This document shows, one piece after another, positions 37,405 to 46,393 of a stretch of 64,000 nt of DNA. Under the pieces are notes generated by a model, which did no database searches, was not told the DNA's origin, and worked only from the letters and a program-made list of their open reading frames with translations. The stretch spans positions 372,001-436,000 of the forward strand of contig NZ_FNHV01000004.1 in assembly GCF_900103585.1 (NCBI RefSeq), written 5' to 3'. Position 1 is the stretch's first letter; every line of letters begins with the position of its first letter. The translations under genes were made by a program, and so were the position numbers. Origin of the DNA: Streptomyces sp. cf386 (GTDB lineage Bacteria > Actinomycetota > Actinomycetes > Streptomycetales > Streptomycetaceae).

Positions 37405-38241
37405 TCAGGCCACGTCGAACGTGGCCGGGTCCGGGCCGATCCGCCGGTCCTCGTTCAGCGCGCTGATCGCAGCGAGGTCCTCGTCGTCCAGGCTGAAGTC
37501 GAAGACCTCGATGTTCTCCTTGATCCGCGACGGCGTCACGGACTTCGGGATCACGACGTTGCCGAGCTGCAGATGCCAGCGCAGCACGATCTGGGCCGGG
37601 GTGCGGCCGTGCTTCTGCGCGATGGCGACGATCGCCGGGACCTCCAGCAGCCCCTTGCCCTGGCCGAGCGGCGACCAGGCCTCGGTGGCGATGCCCTGCT
37701 CGGCGTGGTAGTCACGGGAGGCGTGCTGCTGCAGGTGCGGGTGCAGCTCGATCTGGTTGACCGCCGGGATCACCGACGTCTCGGTGATGAGCCGCTGAAG
37801 ATGCTCGGGCAGGAAGTTGGAGACGCCGATCGCGCGGATACGACCGTCGGCGTGGAGCTTCTCGAAGGCCTTGTACGTGTCGACGTACGTGCCGCGGGCC
37901 GGCAGCGGCCAGTGGATGAGGTAGAGGTCGATGTACTCCAGGCCCAGCTTCTCCAGCGAGACGTCGAAGGCACGCAGTGTGGAGTCGTACCCCTGGTCGC
38001 CGTTCCAGAGCTTGGTGGTGACGAAGATGTCCTCGCGCGGGACGCCGGCGGCCGCGATGGCCTTGCCGGTGCCCTCTTCGTTGCCGTAGATCGCCGCTGT
38101 GTCGATGCTGCGGTACCCGGCCTCCAGCGCCGTGGTGACCGCCCGCTCCGCCTCGTCGTCCGGCACCTGCCAGACGCCGAAGCCCAGCTGGGGCATCTCG
38201 ACGCCGTTGTTGAGGATGATCGGGGGGACCTTGCTGCTCAC
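37405..38241 (-). CDS. Aldo/keto reductase
   Basis: A 278-residue NADPH-dependent aldo/keto reductase of the 2,5-diketo-gluconate-reductase-like group. The catalytic tetrad is visible: Asp and Tyr in SIDTAAIYGNE, Lys in VTTKLWN, His in LIHWPLP. The cofactor-binding end reads VVIPKSVTPSRIKENIEVFDF. GTG 38241 (MSSKVPPIILNNG) is preferred, with AAGGA ten bases upstream; ATG 38289 or 38283 would add up to 16 residues without a good site. Confidence 0.9.
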   Translation of the reverse strand: MSSKVPPIILNNGVEMPQLGFGVWQVPDDEAERAVTTALEAGYRSIDTAAIYGNEEGTGKAIAAAGVPREDIFVTTKLWNGDQGYDSTLRAFDVSLEKLGLEYIDLYLIHWPLPARGTYVDTYKAFEKLHADGRIRAIGVSNFLPEHLQRLITETSVIPAVNQIELHPHLQQHASRDYHAEQGIATEAWSPLGQGKGLLEVPAIVAIAQKHGRTPAQIVLRWHLQLGNVVIPKSVTPSRIKENIEVFDFSLDDEDLAAISALNEDRRIGPDPATFDVA

Positions 38242-38340
38242 GAGCTCTTGATCCTTACGGTTGTCGTCAGGTGGTACGCCCATCGTCAACGATCACGGGC
38301 CGCGATGCATTCCTGACCGGAGAATCCGCGAGAAACGAAT

Positions 38341-38385
38341 CCGCCGGAAGCGATACCACCGGAAACGATGCCACCGGAAGCGACC
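38341..38385. repeat. Three 15-bp tandem repeats abutting the acyl-CoA ligase stop
   Basis: Units CCGCCGGAAGCGATA, CCACCGGAAACGATG and CCACCGGAAGCGACC (38341-38385), with a weaker fourth unit just before (38326-38340). The array ends exactly at the stop codon of the minus-strand ligase gene and fills its 3' region. Confidence 0.8.
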
Positions 38386-40212
38386 TCACGCCCGGTAGAG
38401 CGCCTCGACCTCGCCCGAGTACGCGTTCTCGATCGCCTTGCGCTTCAATTTCAGCGAGGGCGTGAGCAGTCCGTGCTCCTCGGTGAACGGCTGGGCGAGG
38501 ATACGGAACGTGCGGATCGACTCGGCCTGCGAGACAAGGGTGTTGGCGGCGACCACCGCGCGCCGCACCTCGGTCTCCAGATCCGCGTCGCGGACCAGCT
38601 GGGCCGGTGTCATCTGGGGCTTGTCGCGCATCATCAGCCAGTGTTCGACGGCCTCCTGGTCAAGGGTGACCAGGGCCGCGATGTACGGGCGGTCGTTGCC
38701 GACGACGATGCACTGGGCGACCAGCGGGTGATCGCGGACGCGCTCCTCCAGCAGGCCGGGGGAGACGCTCTTGCCGCCGGAGGTGACCAGGATCTCCTTC
38801 TTGCGGCCGGTGATGGTGAGGTAGCCGTCCTCGTCGAGGGAGCCCAGGTCGCCGGTGGCCAGCCAGCCGTCGTGCAGGGACGCGTCGGTGGCCTTCTGGT
38901 TGTTGAGGTAGCCCTGGAAGATGTTGGCACCGTGCAGCCAGATCTCGCCGTCGTCCGCGATGTGCACGGTCATGCCCGGGATGGGCTGGCCGACCGTGCC
39001 GTAGCGGGTGCGATAGGGCGGGTTGGCGGTCGCGGCCGCCGTGGACTCGGTGAGGCCGTACCCCTCGTAGACATGGACGCCGGCGCCCGCGAAGAACAGG
39101 CCGAGGCGCCGGTCCATCGCCGAACCGCCGGTCATCGCCTGCTTGATACGGCCGCCCATCGCGGCCCGCATCTTGGAGTAGACGAGCTTGTCGAAGAGCT
39201 GGTGCTGCATGCGCAGCCCCGCCGAGGGGCCGGGGCCGATGCCCCACGCCTTGGACTCCACGGCGTCCGCGTACTTCACGGCGACCTCGACGGCCTTCTC
39301 GAAGGCGCCCGCCCTGCCCTCCTTCTCGGCCTTGCGGCGGGCGGCGTTGAAGACCTTCTCGAAGATGTACGGCACGGCGAGGAAGAACGTCGGCTTGAAC
39401 GCGGCCAGGTCCGGCAGCAGGGCGGCGGCGTTCATCTGCGGCTGGTGGCCGAAGCGGACCCGGCCGCGGATCGCCGCGACCTGCACCATCCGCCCGAAGA
39501 CGTGCGCGAGCGGCAGGAACAGCAGGGTCGCCGCCTCGTCGCCCTTCTTGGAGTGGAACACCGGCTCCCAGCGCTCGATGACGGTGTCCGACTCGTACAT
39601 GAAGTTGCCGTGCGAGATGACACAGCCCTTGGGGCGCCCCGTCGTCCCCGAGGTGTAGATGATCGTCGCGACGGAGTCGGGGGTGACCGCCTGCCGGTGA
39701 CGGTGGACCACGTCGTCGTCGAGGGGGGCGCCGGCGTCGTACAGCTCCTGCACGGCGCCCGAGTCCAGCTGCCAGAGCTGGTGCAGTTGGGGCAGCCGGT
39801 CGATGACGGTGGCGATCGTCATCGCGTGGTCCTCGTGCTCGACGACCGCCGCCGACACCTCGGCGTCGTACAGCATCCAGAAGCACTGCTCGGCCGAGGA
39901 GGTGGGGTAGATCGGCACGACCTGGGCGCCGATGGTCCACAGCGCGTAGTCGAACAGCGTCCACTCGTACCGGGTGCGGGACATGATCGCGACCCGGTCG
40001 CCGAACCGGATGCCCCGGGCGAGCAGGCCCTTGGCCAGGGCGAGCACCTCGTCCCGGAACTCGGCCGAGGTGACATCCCGCCACTGCCCGTCCTCGTCCT
40101 TGCGGCCGAGGGCGACATAGAGCGGGTCATCCTGGGCATGCTCGAACACGACGTCGGCCAGGCCGCCCACCGGCGGCGCCAACGCCAACGGAGGGTTGGT
40201 GAACTCGCGCAA
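38386..40212 (-). CDS. Long-chain fatty-acid-CoA ligase (AMP-forming)
   Basis: A 608-residue adenylate-forming enzyme that activates fatty acids to acyl-CoA through an acyl-AMP. The P-loop-like motif is TIIYTSGTTGRPKGCVISH, the linker motif VYEGYGLTESTA, and the hinge DGWLATGDLGSLDEDGYLTITGRKKEILVTSGGKSVSP. Length is normal. The start is TTG 40212 (product MREFTNPPLA), preceded by GGAGCGGGG; the same N-terminal sequence is familiar from Streptomyces homologues. The upstream region 40213-40460 shows no further gene. Confidence 0.92.
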   Translation of the reverse strand: MREFTNPPLALAPPVGGLADVVFEHAQDDPLYVALGRKDEDGQWRDVTSAEFRDEVLALAKGLLARGIRFGDRVAIMSRTRYEWTLFDYALWTIGAQVVPIYPTSSAEQCFWMLYDAEVSAAVVEHEDHAMTIATVIDRLPQLHQLWQLDSGAVQELYDAGAPLDDDVVHRHRQAVTPDSVATIIYTSGTTGRPKGCVISHGNFMYESDTVIERWEPVFHSKKGDEAATLLFLPLAHVFGRMVQVAAIRGRVRFGHQPQMNAAALLPDLAAFKPTFFLAVPYIFEKVFNAARRKAEKEGRAGAFEKAVEVAVKYADAVESKAWGIGPGPSAGLRMQHQLFDKLVYSKMRAAMGGRIKQAMTGGSAMDRRLGLFFAGAGVHVYEGYGLTESTAAATANPPYRTRYGTVGQPIPGMTVHIADDGEIWLHGANIFQGYLNNQKATDASLHDGWLATGDLGSLDEDGYLTITGRKKEILVTSGGKSVSPGLLEERVRDHPLVAQCIVVGNDRPYIAALVTLDQEAVEHWLMMRDKPQMTPAQLVRDADLETEVRRAVVAANTLVSQAESIRTFRILAQPFTEEHGLLTPSLKLKRKAIENAYSGEVEALYRA

Positions 40213-40460
40213 ACCCCGCTCCCCGCTCCGAATGCCTCGGCAGACGCTCCGCTCAGCGCCGTGAAAGCTACCCCACCCGCCTTGCGGACGGGAGGGGGCC
40301 GGAAACCGGCGGACGCTCAGGTATGCACTGGTCAGGGCCGGAAAATGCGCTCACATGGGGAAGGGTCGGACAGAAAACTGACGGTTGAGTAAGTTTCGGG
40401 CCCGTAATCTCCACCGAATCTGTACGACCCGATTACGCGGTACGGGCCCTGTTGATCATG

Positions 40461-41960
40461 TCATCCCCGGCGTGCCGTCGTCTCCTCTGTCAGCGCACGC
40501 GTGGCCGAATCCGTCACTCCGGTCTTCTGCGCGGACGGCCTCCTGACCAGCGCGAGTACCAGAACTCCGGCCACCGTCGCGGTCGACCCCGCCGCCACCG
40601 CGACCGAATTCAGCCCGTCGGCGAAGGCGGCGCGCAGGGCCTGTTCGCCGAACGCGCTCCGCAGCGCACCGGCGCCACCGCCCGCCAGGGCATGCGCCGC
40701 CTCCCGCGGCAGCGCGTCCCCCATCCGTGAGGTCAGCACCGTGCCGTACAGAGCGATGCCGAGCGCGTACCCGAGTTGGCGGAAAGTGTTCACCGCCCCG
40801 CCCGCCATGCCCGCCCGCTCCTGCGGCACGGCGGCCAGCGCGGCTCCCGCGATACCGGGCGACACCAGCCCCGTACCGACGCCCACCAGCACCAGCCCCG
40901 GTATCAGGGCGCTCGCCGTCGACCCGGCGTCCAGCACCGCCATGCAGTACTGGCCCGCGCCGATCAGCAGCAGCCCGCCCCCGATGGTGAACCGCGCCGG
41001 CACCCCGTGCAGCAGCCGTCCACCGGCCGCGGCGACCACGAACGAGGCGAGCGACAGCCACAGGAAGACCGCACCCCCGCGCACCGGGCTCATCCCAAGC
41101 AGGGTCTGCAACCAGATCGAGGTGTAGGCCATGACACCGAACGCCGCCGCGTTGAATGCCAGCGCCCCCGCCATCACACCCGAGAACGCGGGCCGCAGGA
41201 ACAGCCCCGGATCCAGCAGCGGATCGGCGACCCGCCGCTCCACCACGACGAAGCAGACCAGCGCCAGCGCAGCCCCCGCGAACCACACCAGCGTCCCGGC
41301 CGCGCCCCATCCGTGGCTCCCGGCCCGCACGGCCCCGTACGTCACCGCCCCCGCGAACGTCGCGAACGTCACCGTCCCCGCCCAGTCGATACGACGCCCG
41401 CGCGCACCCCGCGACTCCGGCACCACCCGCAGCGTCAGCCACACCGCGACCACGCTCACCGGCAGATTGACGTAGAAGATCCACCGCCAGCCCGGCCCGT
41501 CGGTGAGCAGCCCACCGGCGATTGGCCCCACCGCGGCCGCTGCACCGCTGACCGCGCCCCACACGCCGAGCGCCACCGACCGCCGCTTGCCCTGGTAGAC
41601 GGAGCCGAGCAGCGGCAGCGTCGTGGCGAACATGGCCGCCGCGCCGATCCCCTGCAGTCCCCGGGCGGCGACCAGCATTCCCGGCCCGGTCGAGACCCCG
41701 CACAGCAGCGAGGCCACCGCGAACACGACGACGCCCACCACGTGGACCCGCCGCCGCCCCAGCACATCGGCCGCGGCCCCCACCCCGAGCAGCAGCGCGG
41801 CCAGCGCCAGCGCGTACCCGTCCATCACCCACTGCAGATCACTGAGCGAGGCGTCCAGCGCCCTCGCCATGTCCGGCAACGCGACGATCGCGATCGTCAC
41901 GTCCAGCAACAACATGAACGTGCCCAGGCACACGGCCGTGAGCGGCCCCCATGTGCGCAT
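40461..41960 (-). CDS. MFS transporter, DHA2 (14-helix) drug exporter type
   Basis: A 499-residue integral membrane protein with about 14 hydrophobic helices. Family motifs are LLDVTIAIVALPDMARAL (motif D1-like), QWVMDGYALALAALLLGVGAAADVLGRRRV (motif A), and LVAARGLQGIGAAAMFATTLPLLG with WRWIFYVNLPVSV (motif C region) typical of EmrB/QacA exporters. It probably exports toxic compounds by proton antiport. The start is ATG 41960, divergent from the AsnC-type regulator, which likely controls it. Confidence 0.9.
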   Translation of the reverse strand: MRTWGPLTAVCLGTFMLLLDVTIAIVALPDMARALDASLSDLQWVMDGYALALAALLLGVGAAADVLGRRRVHVVGVVVFAVASLLCGVSTGPGMLVAARGLQGIGAAAMFATTLPLLGSVYQGKRRSVALGVWGAVSGAAAAVGPIAGGLLTDGPGWRWIFYVNLPVSVVAVWLTLRVVPESRGARGRRIDWAGTVTFATFAGAVTYGAVRAGSHGWGAAGTLVWFAGAALALVCFVVVERRVADPLLDPGLFLRPAFSGVMAGALAFNAAAFGVMAYTSIWLQTLLGMSPVRGGAVFLWLSLASFVVAAAGGRLLHGVPARFTIGGGLLLIGAGQYCMAVLDAGSTASALIPGLVLVGVGTGLVSPGIAGAALAAVPQERAGMAGGAVNTFRQLGYALGIALYGTVLTSRMGDALPREAAHALAGGGAGALRSAFGEQALRAAFADGLNSVAVAAGSTATVAGVLVLALVRRPSAQKTGVTDSATRALTEETTARRG

Positions 41961-41982
41961 GTCCTCTTCCCCTCCTGAGTTC

Positions 41983-42004
41983 GATCCGTACGCCTCCGTA
42001 CGAT
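41983..42004. promoter_or_regulatory. Candidate operator between MFS and AsnC genes
   Basis: CCGTACG occurs twice (41986-41992 and 41996-42002), flanked by GATC/GAT so that the pair reads as an interrupted inverted repeat centred on the divergent region. The regulator is not proven. Confidence 0.35.
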
Positions 42005-42072
42005 GGGCCGCACGCGGCTGATCACGGCCGTGCTAGACGTCCGGCCGCCGAAATCCGACAGGAGATGCCGCT

Positions 42073-43053
42073 GTGCGGATGGAATCCGACATCTTCGACG
42101 AGCTCGATCTGCAACTGCTCGACGCGCTGGAGGTGAACGCCCGGGCGTCCTTCGCCCGGCTCGGAGAGGTGCTCGGCGTCTCCGACCAGACCGTCGCGCG
42201 CCGCTACCGCCGACTGTGCGCCGAGGGCGGCCTCCGGGTGGTCGCCGTGCGGGACGCCGAGCGCCTCGGCCAGGACCAGTGGATGCTGCGGCTGCGCTGC
42301 GTCCCGGACAGCGCCCAGGCCATCGCGGACGCCCTCGCCCAACGGCCCGACACCAACTGGATCGGCATCGCCTCCGGCGGCACCGAGGTCATCTTCGGCA
42401 CCCGGCCGCGCAGCCCCGGCGACCGAGACGACCTCCTGCTCGGCAAACTCCCGCGCACCCCGCGCGTCCTGGAGATCCGGGCCCACCAGATGCTGCACCG
42501 CTTCTACGGCGGCCCGACGGGCTGGCTCAGCAAGTTCAGGGTGCTCGCGGACGACCAGAAGGCCGCGTTGCGCAACGACACCGTCCGCGCCGCCGGACCG
42601 GCTCGCATCGACCCCGAGGACGAGCCCCTGGTGGCCGCCCTGGAACGCGACGGCCGCGCCGGCTACCCCGAACTCCAGCGCGTCACCGGCCGCTCCGAGT
42701 CCACCGTCAAACGCCGCCTCGCCGCGCTGCTGGCCTCCGGCGCCGTGTACATCGACGTGGAGTACCACTCCGAGACCATCGGCTACCCGGTCGCCGCCGT
42801 CCTGTGGATCACCACCACCCCGGCAGCCCTGGCATCGGTCGGCAAGGCCCTGGCCACCCACGACGAGATCGCCCACGCCGCAGCGACGGCGGGCCCGTGC
42901 AGCATCGTGGCAACGGCGGTGATCAGAAACACGGCGGACCTGTACACCTACCTCAGCGGCCCGCTCGGACGGCTGGACGGGTTGCAGCACGTGGAGTCGT
43001 CGGTGTTCCTACGGCGCGTGAAACAGCTGACGTATCAACGCCCGGCTCGCTGA
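42073..43053 (+). CDS. Lrp/AsnC-family regulator, double-length
   Basis: A 326-residue regulator containing two HTH-plus-ligand units in tandem: first DELDLQLLDALEVNARASFARLGEVLGVSDQTVARRYRRLCAEGGLRVVAV, second EPLVAALERDGRAGYPELQRVTGRSESTVKRRLAALLASGAVYIDVEY. Typical Lrp proteins are about 150 residues, so this is the fused actinobacterial form. The start is GTG 42073 (GGAG at 42061); ATG 42079 is an alternative. It is divergent from the exporter gene, its likely target. Confidence 0.9.
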   Translation: MRMESDIFDELDLQLLDALEVNARASFARLGEVLGVSDQTVARRYRRLCAEGGLRVVAVRDAERLGQDQWMLRLRCVPDSAQAIADALAQRPDTNWIGIASGGTEVIFGTRPRSPGDRDDLLLGKLPRTPRVLEIRAHQMLHRFYGGPTGWLSKFRVLADDQKAALRNDTVRAAGPARIDPEDEPLVAALERDGRAGYPELQRVTGRSESTVKRRLAALLASGAVYIDVEYHSETIGYPVAAVLWITTTPAALASVGKALATHDEIAHAAATAGPCSIVATAVIRNTADLYTYLSGPLGRLDGLQHVESSVFLRRVKQLTYQRPAR

Positions 43054-43060
43054 GCCAACC

Positions 43061-43129
43061 AAGGGGCGCGGGGAACTGCGCGACCAGCCACAACGGACCG
43101 GCAGTCGAACACGTCCTCCCAGCGGAGCG
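43061..43129 (-). repeat. Interspersed intergenic repeat, copy E (long form)
   Basis: Minus-orientation copy with GGGGAACTGCGCGACCAGCC core, CAACGGACCGGCAG and CGTCCTCCCAGCGGAGCG tail. It shares the tail with copy C. It fills the gap between the convergent AsnC and LysR genes and abuts the LysR stop codon. Confidence 0.85.
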
Positions 43130-43130
43130 T

Positions 43131-43994
43131 CTAGCGCCGGTGCAACCGATCCCCACCCGCCAGAATCGCCGTCGCCAGCGCACCGGCAGCGCCCTGCGCG
43201 GCCGTGCGGCGGTGGCCGTGGACCAGCACGAAATCGACCCGGCCCAGCTCCGGTAGCCCGAACCGTTCGGGAACCCGGGTGAGCCCCGGAGGGATCAGAC
43301 CCCGCGAGTGCGCCATCACGCCGAGCCCGGCGCGCGCCGCCGCGATCAGGCCGTTGAGGCTGCCACTTGTGCACACGATGCGCCACTCCCGCCCCTGTCG
43401 CTCCAGTGCCTCCAGGGCGAGGGCCCGGGTGATGCCCGGCGGCGGGAACACGATCAACGGCACAGGGCGATCGGCGTCAAGGCGGAGTCTCTCCGCTCCG
43501 ATCCACACCAGCCGGTCGTGCCAGACCAGTTCGCCCCGTGGATCCTCGGGGCGCCGTTTCGCCAGCACCAGGTCGAGTTTCCCGGCGGCCAGCTGCTCGT
43601 GCAGGGTGCCGGACAGCTCGACCGTCAGTTCCAGGTCGACCTCGGGATGGTCGTACCGGAAGCCCTCCAGGATCTCCGGCAGCCGGGTCAGGACGAAGTC
43701 CTCGGACGCGCCGAAGCGGAGCCGGCCGCGCAGCCGGGTGCCGGTGAAGAACGCGGTGGCCTGGTCGTGCACCTCCAGGATCCGGCGGGCGAAGCCGAGC
43801 ATCGCCTCGCCGTCCTCGGTCAGTTCGACCGAGTGGGTGTCCCGGGTGAACAGCTGCCGCCCCGTGGCGTCCTCCAGCCGCCGTACGTGCTGGCTGACGG
43901 TCGACTGGCGCAGGCCGAGCCGGCGGGCGGCCTGCGTGAAGCTCAGCGTCTGGGCCACCGCGAGGAACGTTCGCAGATGAGAGGGGTCGTACAC
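43131..43994 (-). CDS. LysR-family transcriptional regulator
   Basis: A 287-residue LysR protein. The winged HTH is HLRTFLAVAQTLSFTQAARRLGLRQSTVSQHVRRLEDATGRQLFTRDTHSVELTEDG and the effector domain follows (GRLRFGASEDFVLTRLPEILEGF). The start is GTG 43994. It is divergent from the BASS transporter gene with 153 bp between, the classical arrangement for a LysR activator and its target. Confidence 0.92.
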   Translation of the reverse strand: MYDPSHLRTFLAVAQTLSFTQAARRLGLRQSTVSQHVRRLEDATGRQLFTRDTHSVELTEDGEAMLGFARRILEVHDQATAFFTGTRLRGRLRFGASEDFVLTRLPEILEGFRYDHPEVDLELTVELSGTLHEQLAAGKLDLVLAKRRPEDPRGELVWHDRLVWIGAERLRLDADRPVPLIVFPPPGITRALALEALERQGREWRIVCTSGSLNGLIAAARAGLGVMAHSRGLIPPGLTRVPERFGLPELGRVDFVLVHGHRRTAAQGAAGALATAILAGGDRLHRR

Positions 43995-44147
43995 GCCTCC
44001 AGGCTATCCACTGTTATCGCGGAACGTGATGGCAGTCAGAGTGGTATGCCGGATTCCCGATCGCTGATCGTCGGAGGACGATGGAAAGGGCACGTCCGTG
44101 CCCGGAACCTCAGGTTCAGCGAAGCGACAGAGAAGTAGTGGAGCACA

Positions 44148-45200
44148 GTGAAACGCCTGCAATGGCCGCGTTGGATGCCGATCGACCCGTACATCCTCCT
44201 GCTGCTGGGGACCGTCGGCCTCGCGGCCCTCTTCCCGGCCCGCGGGACGGCCTCCGACGTGGCGTCCGGTGCCTCCACCGCCGCGATCGCCTTCCTCTTC
44301 TTCCTCTACGGCGCCCGGCTGTCGACCCGTGAGGCGCTGGACGGGCTGAAGCACTGGCGGCTCCATGTCACCGTGCTGGCCTGCACCTTCGTCGTGTTCC
44401 CGCTGCTGGGCCTGGCCGCCCGCGGGCTCGTCCCGGTGGTTCTGACGCAGCCGCTCTACCAGGGCCTGCTCTTCCTCACCCTCGTTCCGTCGACCATCCA
44501 GTCGTCGATCGCCTTCACGTCGATGGCGCGCGGCAACGTGCCCGCTGCGATCTGCGCGGGCTCCTTCTCCTCGCTCGTCGGCATCGTCATCACCCCGCTC
44601 CTCGCGGCGGCCGTGCTCGGCGGCAGCGCCGGCGGGTTCTCCGCCGACTCGGTGGTGAAGATCGTGCTGCAGCTGCTGGTGCCGTTCGTCGCCGGGCAGG
44701 TGCTGCGCCGCTGGATCGGCGGCTTCGTCACCCGGCACAAGAAGGTCCTCGGGCTCGTCGACCGCGGCTCGATCCTGCTGGTCGTCTACACCGCGTTCAG
44801 CGCGGGCATGGTCCAGGGCATCTGGGGCCAGGTGAGCCCGATCCGGCTGGGCGGACTGCTCGCCGTGGAGGCGGTGCTGCTGGCCGTGATGCTCGCCCTG
44901 ACCTGGTACGGCGCCAAGGCGCTGCGCTTCGACCGCGCGGACCGCATCGCGATCCAGTTCGCGGGCTCCAAGAAGTCCCTCGCGGCCGGGCTGCCCATGG
45001 CGAGCGTCCTGTTCGGCGCGCACGCCTCGCTGGCCGTGCTTCCGCTGATGCTCTTCCACCAGATGCAGCTGATGGTGTGCGCGGTCATCGCCAAGCGCCG
45101 CGCCCACGACGCCGAGGTCGACGCCCCCGAGCCGGTCACCGCGTCGGCGCCACCTTCAGAGCCACGAACCGCGGTCGGTACAGGGACACGTTCCGGTTGA
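44148..45200 (+). CDS. Bile acid:sodium symporter (BASS) family transporter
   Basis: A 350-residue integral membrane protein with about ten helices. BASS features include the helix-break segments VPSTIQSSIAFTSMARGNVPAAICAGSFSSLVGIVITPLL and FAGSKKSLAAGLPMASVLFG. It resembles the YfeH/SLC10A7-like subgroup; the natural substrate is unknown. The start is GTG 44148 with GGAG at 44140. The LysR gene next to it probably regulates it. The 3' end overlaps the convergent gene by 65 bp. Confidence 0.88.
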   Translation: MKRLQWPRWMPIDPYILLLLGTVGLAALFPARGTASDVASGASTAAIAFLFFLYGARLSTREALDGLKHWRLHVTVLACTFVVFPLLGLAARGLVPVVLTQPLYQGLLFLTLVPSTIQSSIAFTSMARGNVPAAICAGSFSSLVGIVITPLLAAAVLGGSAGGFSADSVVKIVLQLLVPFVAGQVLRRWIGGFVTRHKKVLGLVDRGSILLVVYTAFSAGMVQGIWGQVSPIRLGGLLAVEAVLLAVMLALTWYGAKALRFDRADRIAIQFAGSKKSLAAGLPMASVLFGAHASLAVLPLMLFHQMQLMVCAVIAKRRAHDAEVDAPEPVTASAPPSEPRTAVGTGTRSG

Positions 45201-46374
45201 GCTGCGCCGCGGCGCCGCCCGTCTCCAGCCAGTTGACGTCATAGCTCAGCACGAGACGCCCGTCGTCGCTCAGCTCGGGGTGGGTCTGCGGGTTGTAGGC
45301 GGCGACCTGGCCGCCCTGCGGCAGCGACGGGCTGAAGTCCCTCGTCGGCCCGTGCCACGGGCCGGTCGGGGAGCAGGCCCAGTACGACGTGACGGTCGTC
45401 AGCCCCTCGGTCCCCGCGGCCATGGTGAACAGGACGTACGTCCCCCGCACCCGCGCCACCGAGAACGCGCTGCCCACCCCCGTGCGCTGCCCGTCCCCGA
45501 GCACCGCACGCGGCCGGGCCTGCGCCCCACCCGCCCACGCGGAGCCGTTCCAGTACTGCCAGGCCCCCGGCTCCGCCAGCCTGCCCTCCCGCACACGTGC
45601 GACGTACGCGTGCGAGGCGGGCCGGGACGCGGCCTGGCCGTCGTCACCGCCGAAGACGTACGTCCAGCCGCCCTCCTCGACCAGCGTCGTCCCGAACAGG
45701 ACCCGCCGGGAGGGATCCGGCACCAGCTGCTGGTCGAAGACCTTCACCACCGACTCGACCCGCAGGCCGGGCAGCGAGAGCGTGGCGACCTCGGTGGCGG
45801 TCGGCACCCCGAAGATCCAGGGCGACTGCCCGGCCGTACGCACCCACAGCAGCACCCGCAGGACCTGCTCGGACGAGCCGGGGGAGCGGGGCTCCACTTG
45901 GGCCGCGACCGGCCAGCGCCACTGGTCCGGGGCGGGGTCGGGGAAGAGCGGGGTGGGCAGGGTGCGCTCCAGGCGTCCGTCGCGCATGACGACCGCCGAG
46001 TTTCGCACCAGGGGAGCGGCCGTGTCCCGCCAGGTGAAGGACTCGCCGAACGGATTGGGCGGGGCGTACACCTGGCCGAGATAGGTGTCCGAGAACAGCC
46101 ACAGCAACCGCCCGTCCGGCAGCCGGACGGAGTGCGTCCCGTCGCCGCCGGTCCAGTCGTCGCCGCGGGAGGGATCGTCGCCGTAGCGGACGAACTCGGC
46201 GTTGAGATCCTCGTCGGCCGACCAGGAGGCGACCGAGTGCGGTGCACACGCGCCACCGCCCTCCCGTTCGCCGTCGTCCGGGAGGGCGGTGAGCAGCACC
46301 GCCGCGAGAACCAGGACCAGCAGGACTCCGAGGCCGGTTCCCGTGCGCTGCCGTGCTCGTGTGTCGTCGGGCAC
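45136..46374 (-). CDS. Membrane-anchored/secreted DUF4185-like beta-propeller protein
   Basis: A 412-residue protein with an N-terminal hydrophobic anchor or signal (GLGVLLVLVLAAVLLTALPD). The outer domain resembles DUF4185/DUF5005 five-bladed propellers: DWTGGDGTHSVRLPDGRLLWLFSDTYLGQV, NSAVVMRDG, YVFGGDDGQAASRPASHAYVARVREG, YNPQTHPELSDDGRLVLSYDVNWLETG. Such folds are related to glycosidase propellers, but activity is unproven. GTG 46374 is chosen because upstream is the sialidase stop, 19 bp away, so the two may be co-transcribed. The ribosome site is weak. Confidence 0.78.
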   Translation of the reverse strand: MPDDTRARQRTGTGLGVLLVLVLAAVLLTALPDDGEREGGGACAPHSVASWSADEDLNAEFVRYGDDPSRGDDWTGGDGTHSVRLPDGRLLWLFSDTYLGQVYAPPNPFGESFTWRDTAAPLVRNSAVVMRDGRLERTLPTPLFPDPAPDQWRWPVAAQVEPRSPGSSEQVLRVLLWVRTAGQSPWIFGVPTATEVATLSLPGLRVESVVKVFDQQLVPDPSRRVLFGTTLVEEGGWTYVFGGDDGQAASRPASHAYVARVREGRLAEPGAWQYWNGSAWAGGAQARPRAVLGDGQRTGVGSAFSVARVRGTYVLFTMAAGTEGLTTVTSYWACSPTGPWHGPTRDFSPSLPQGGQVAAYNPQTHPELSDDGRLVLSYDVNWLETGGAAAQLNRNVSLYRPRFVALKVAPTR

Positions 46375-46393
46375 TTCAGGGACGTTAGTGGCC

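Noticed and set aside
38341..38385. CRISPR-like array
   Set aside because: Units are 15 bp in direct tandem without spacers; no cas genes are present in the window.
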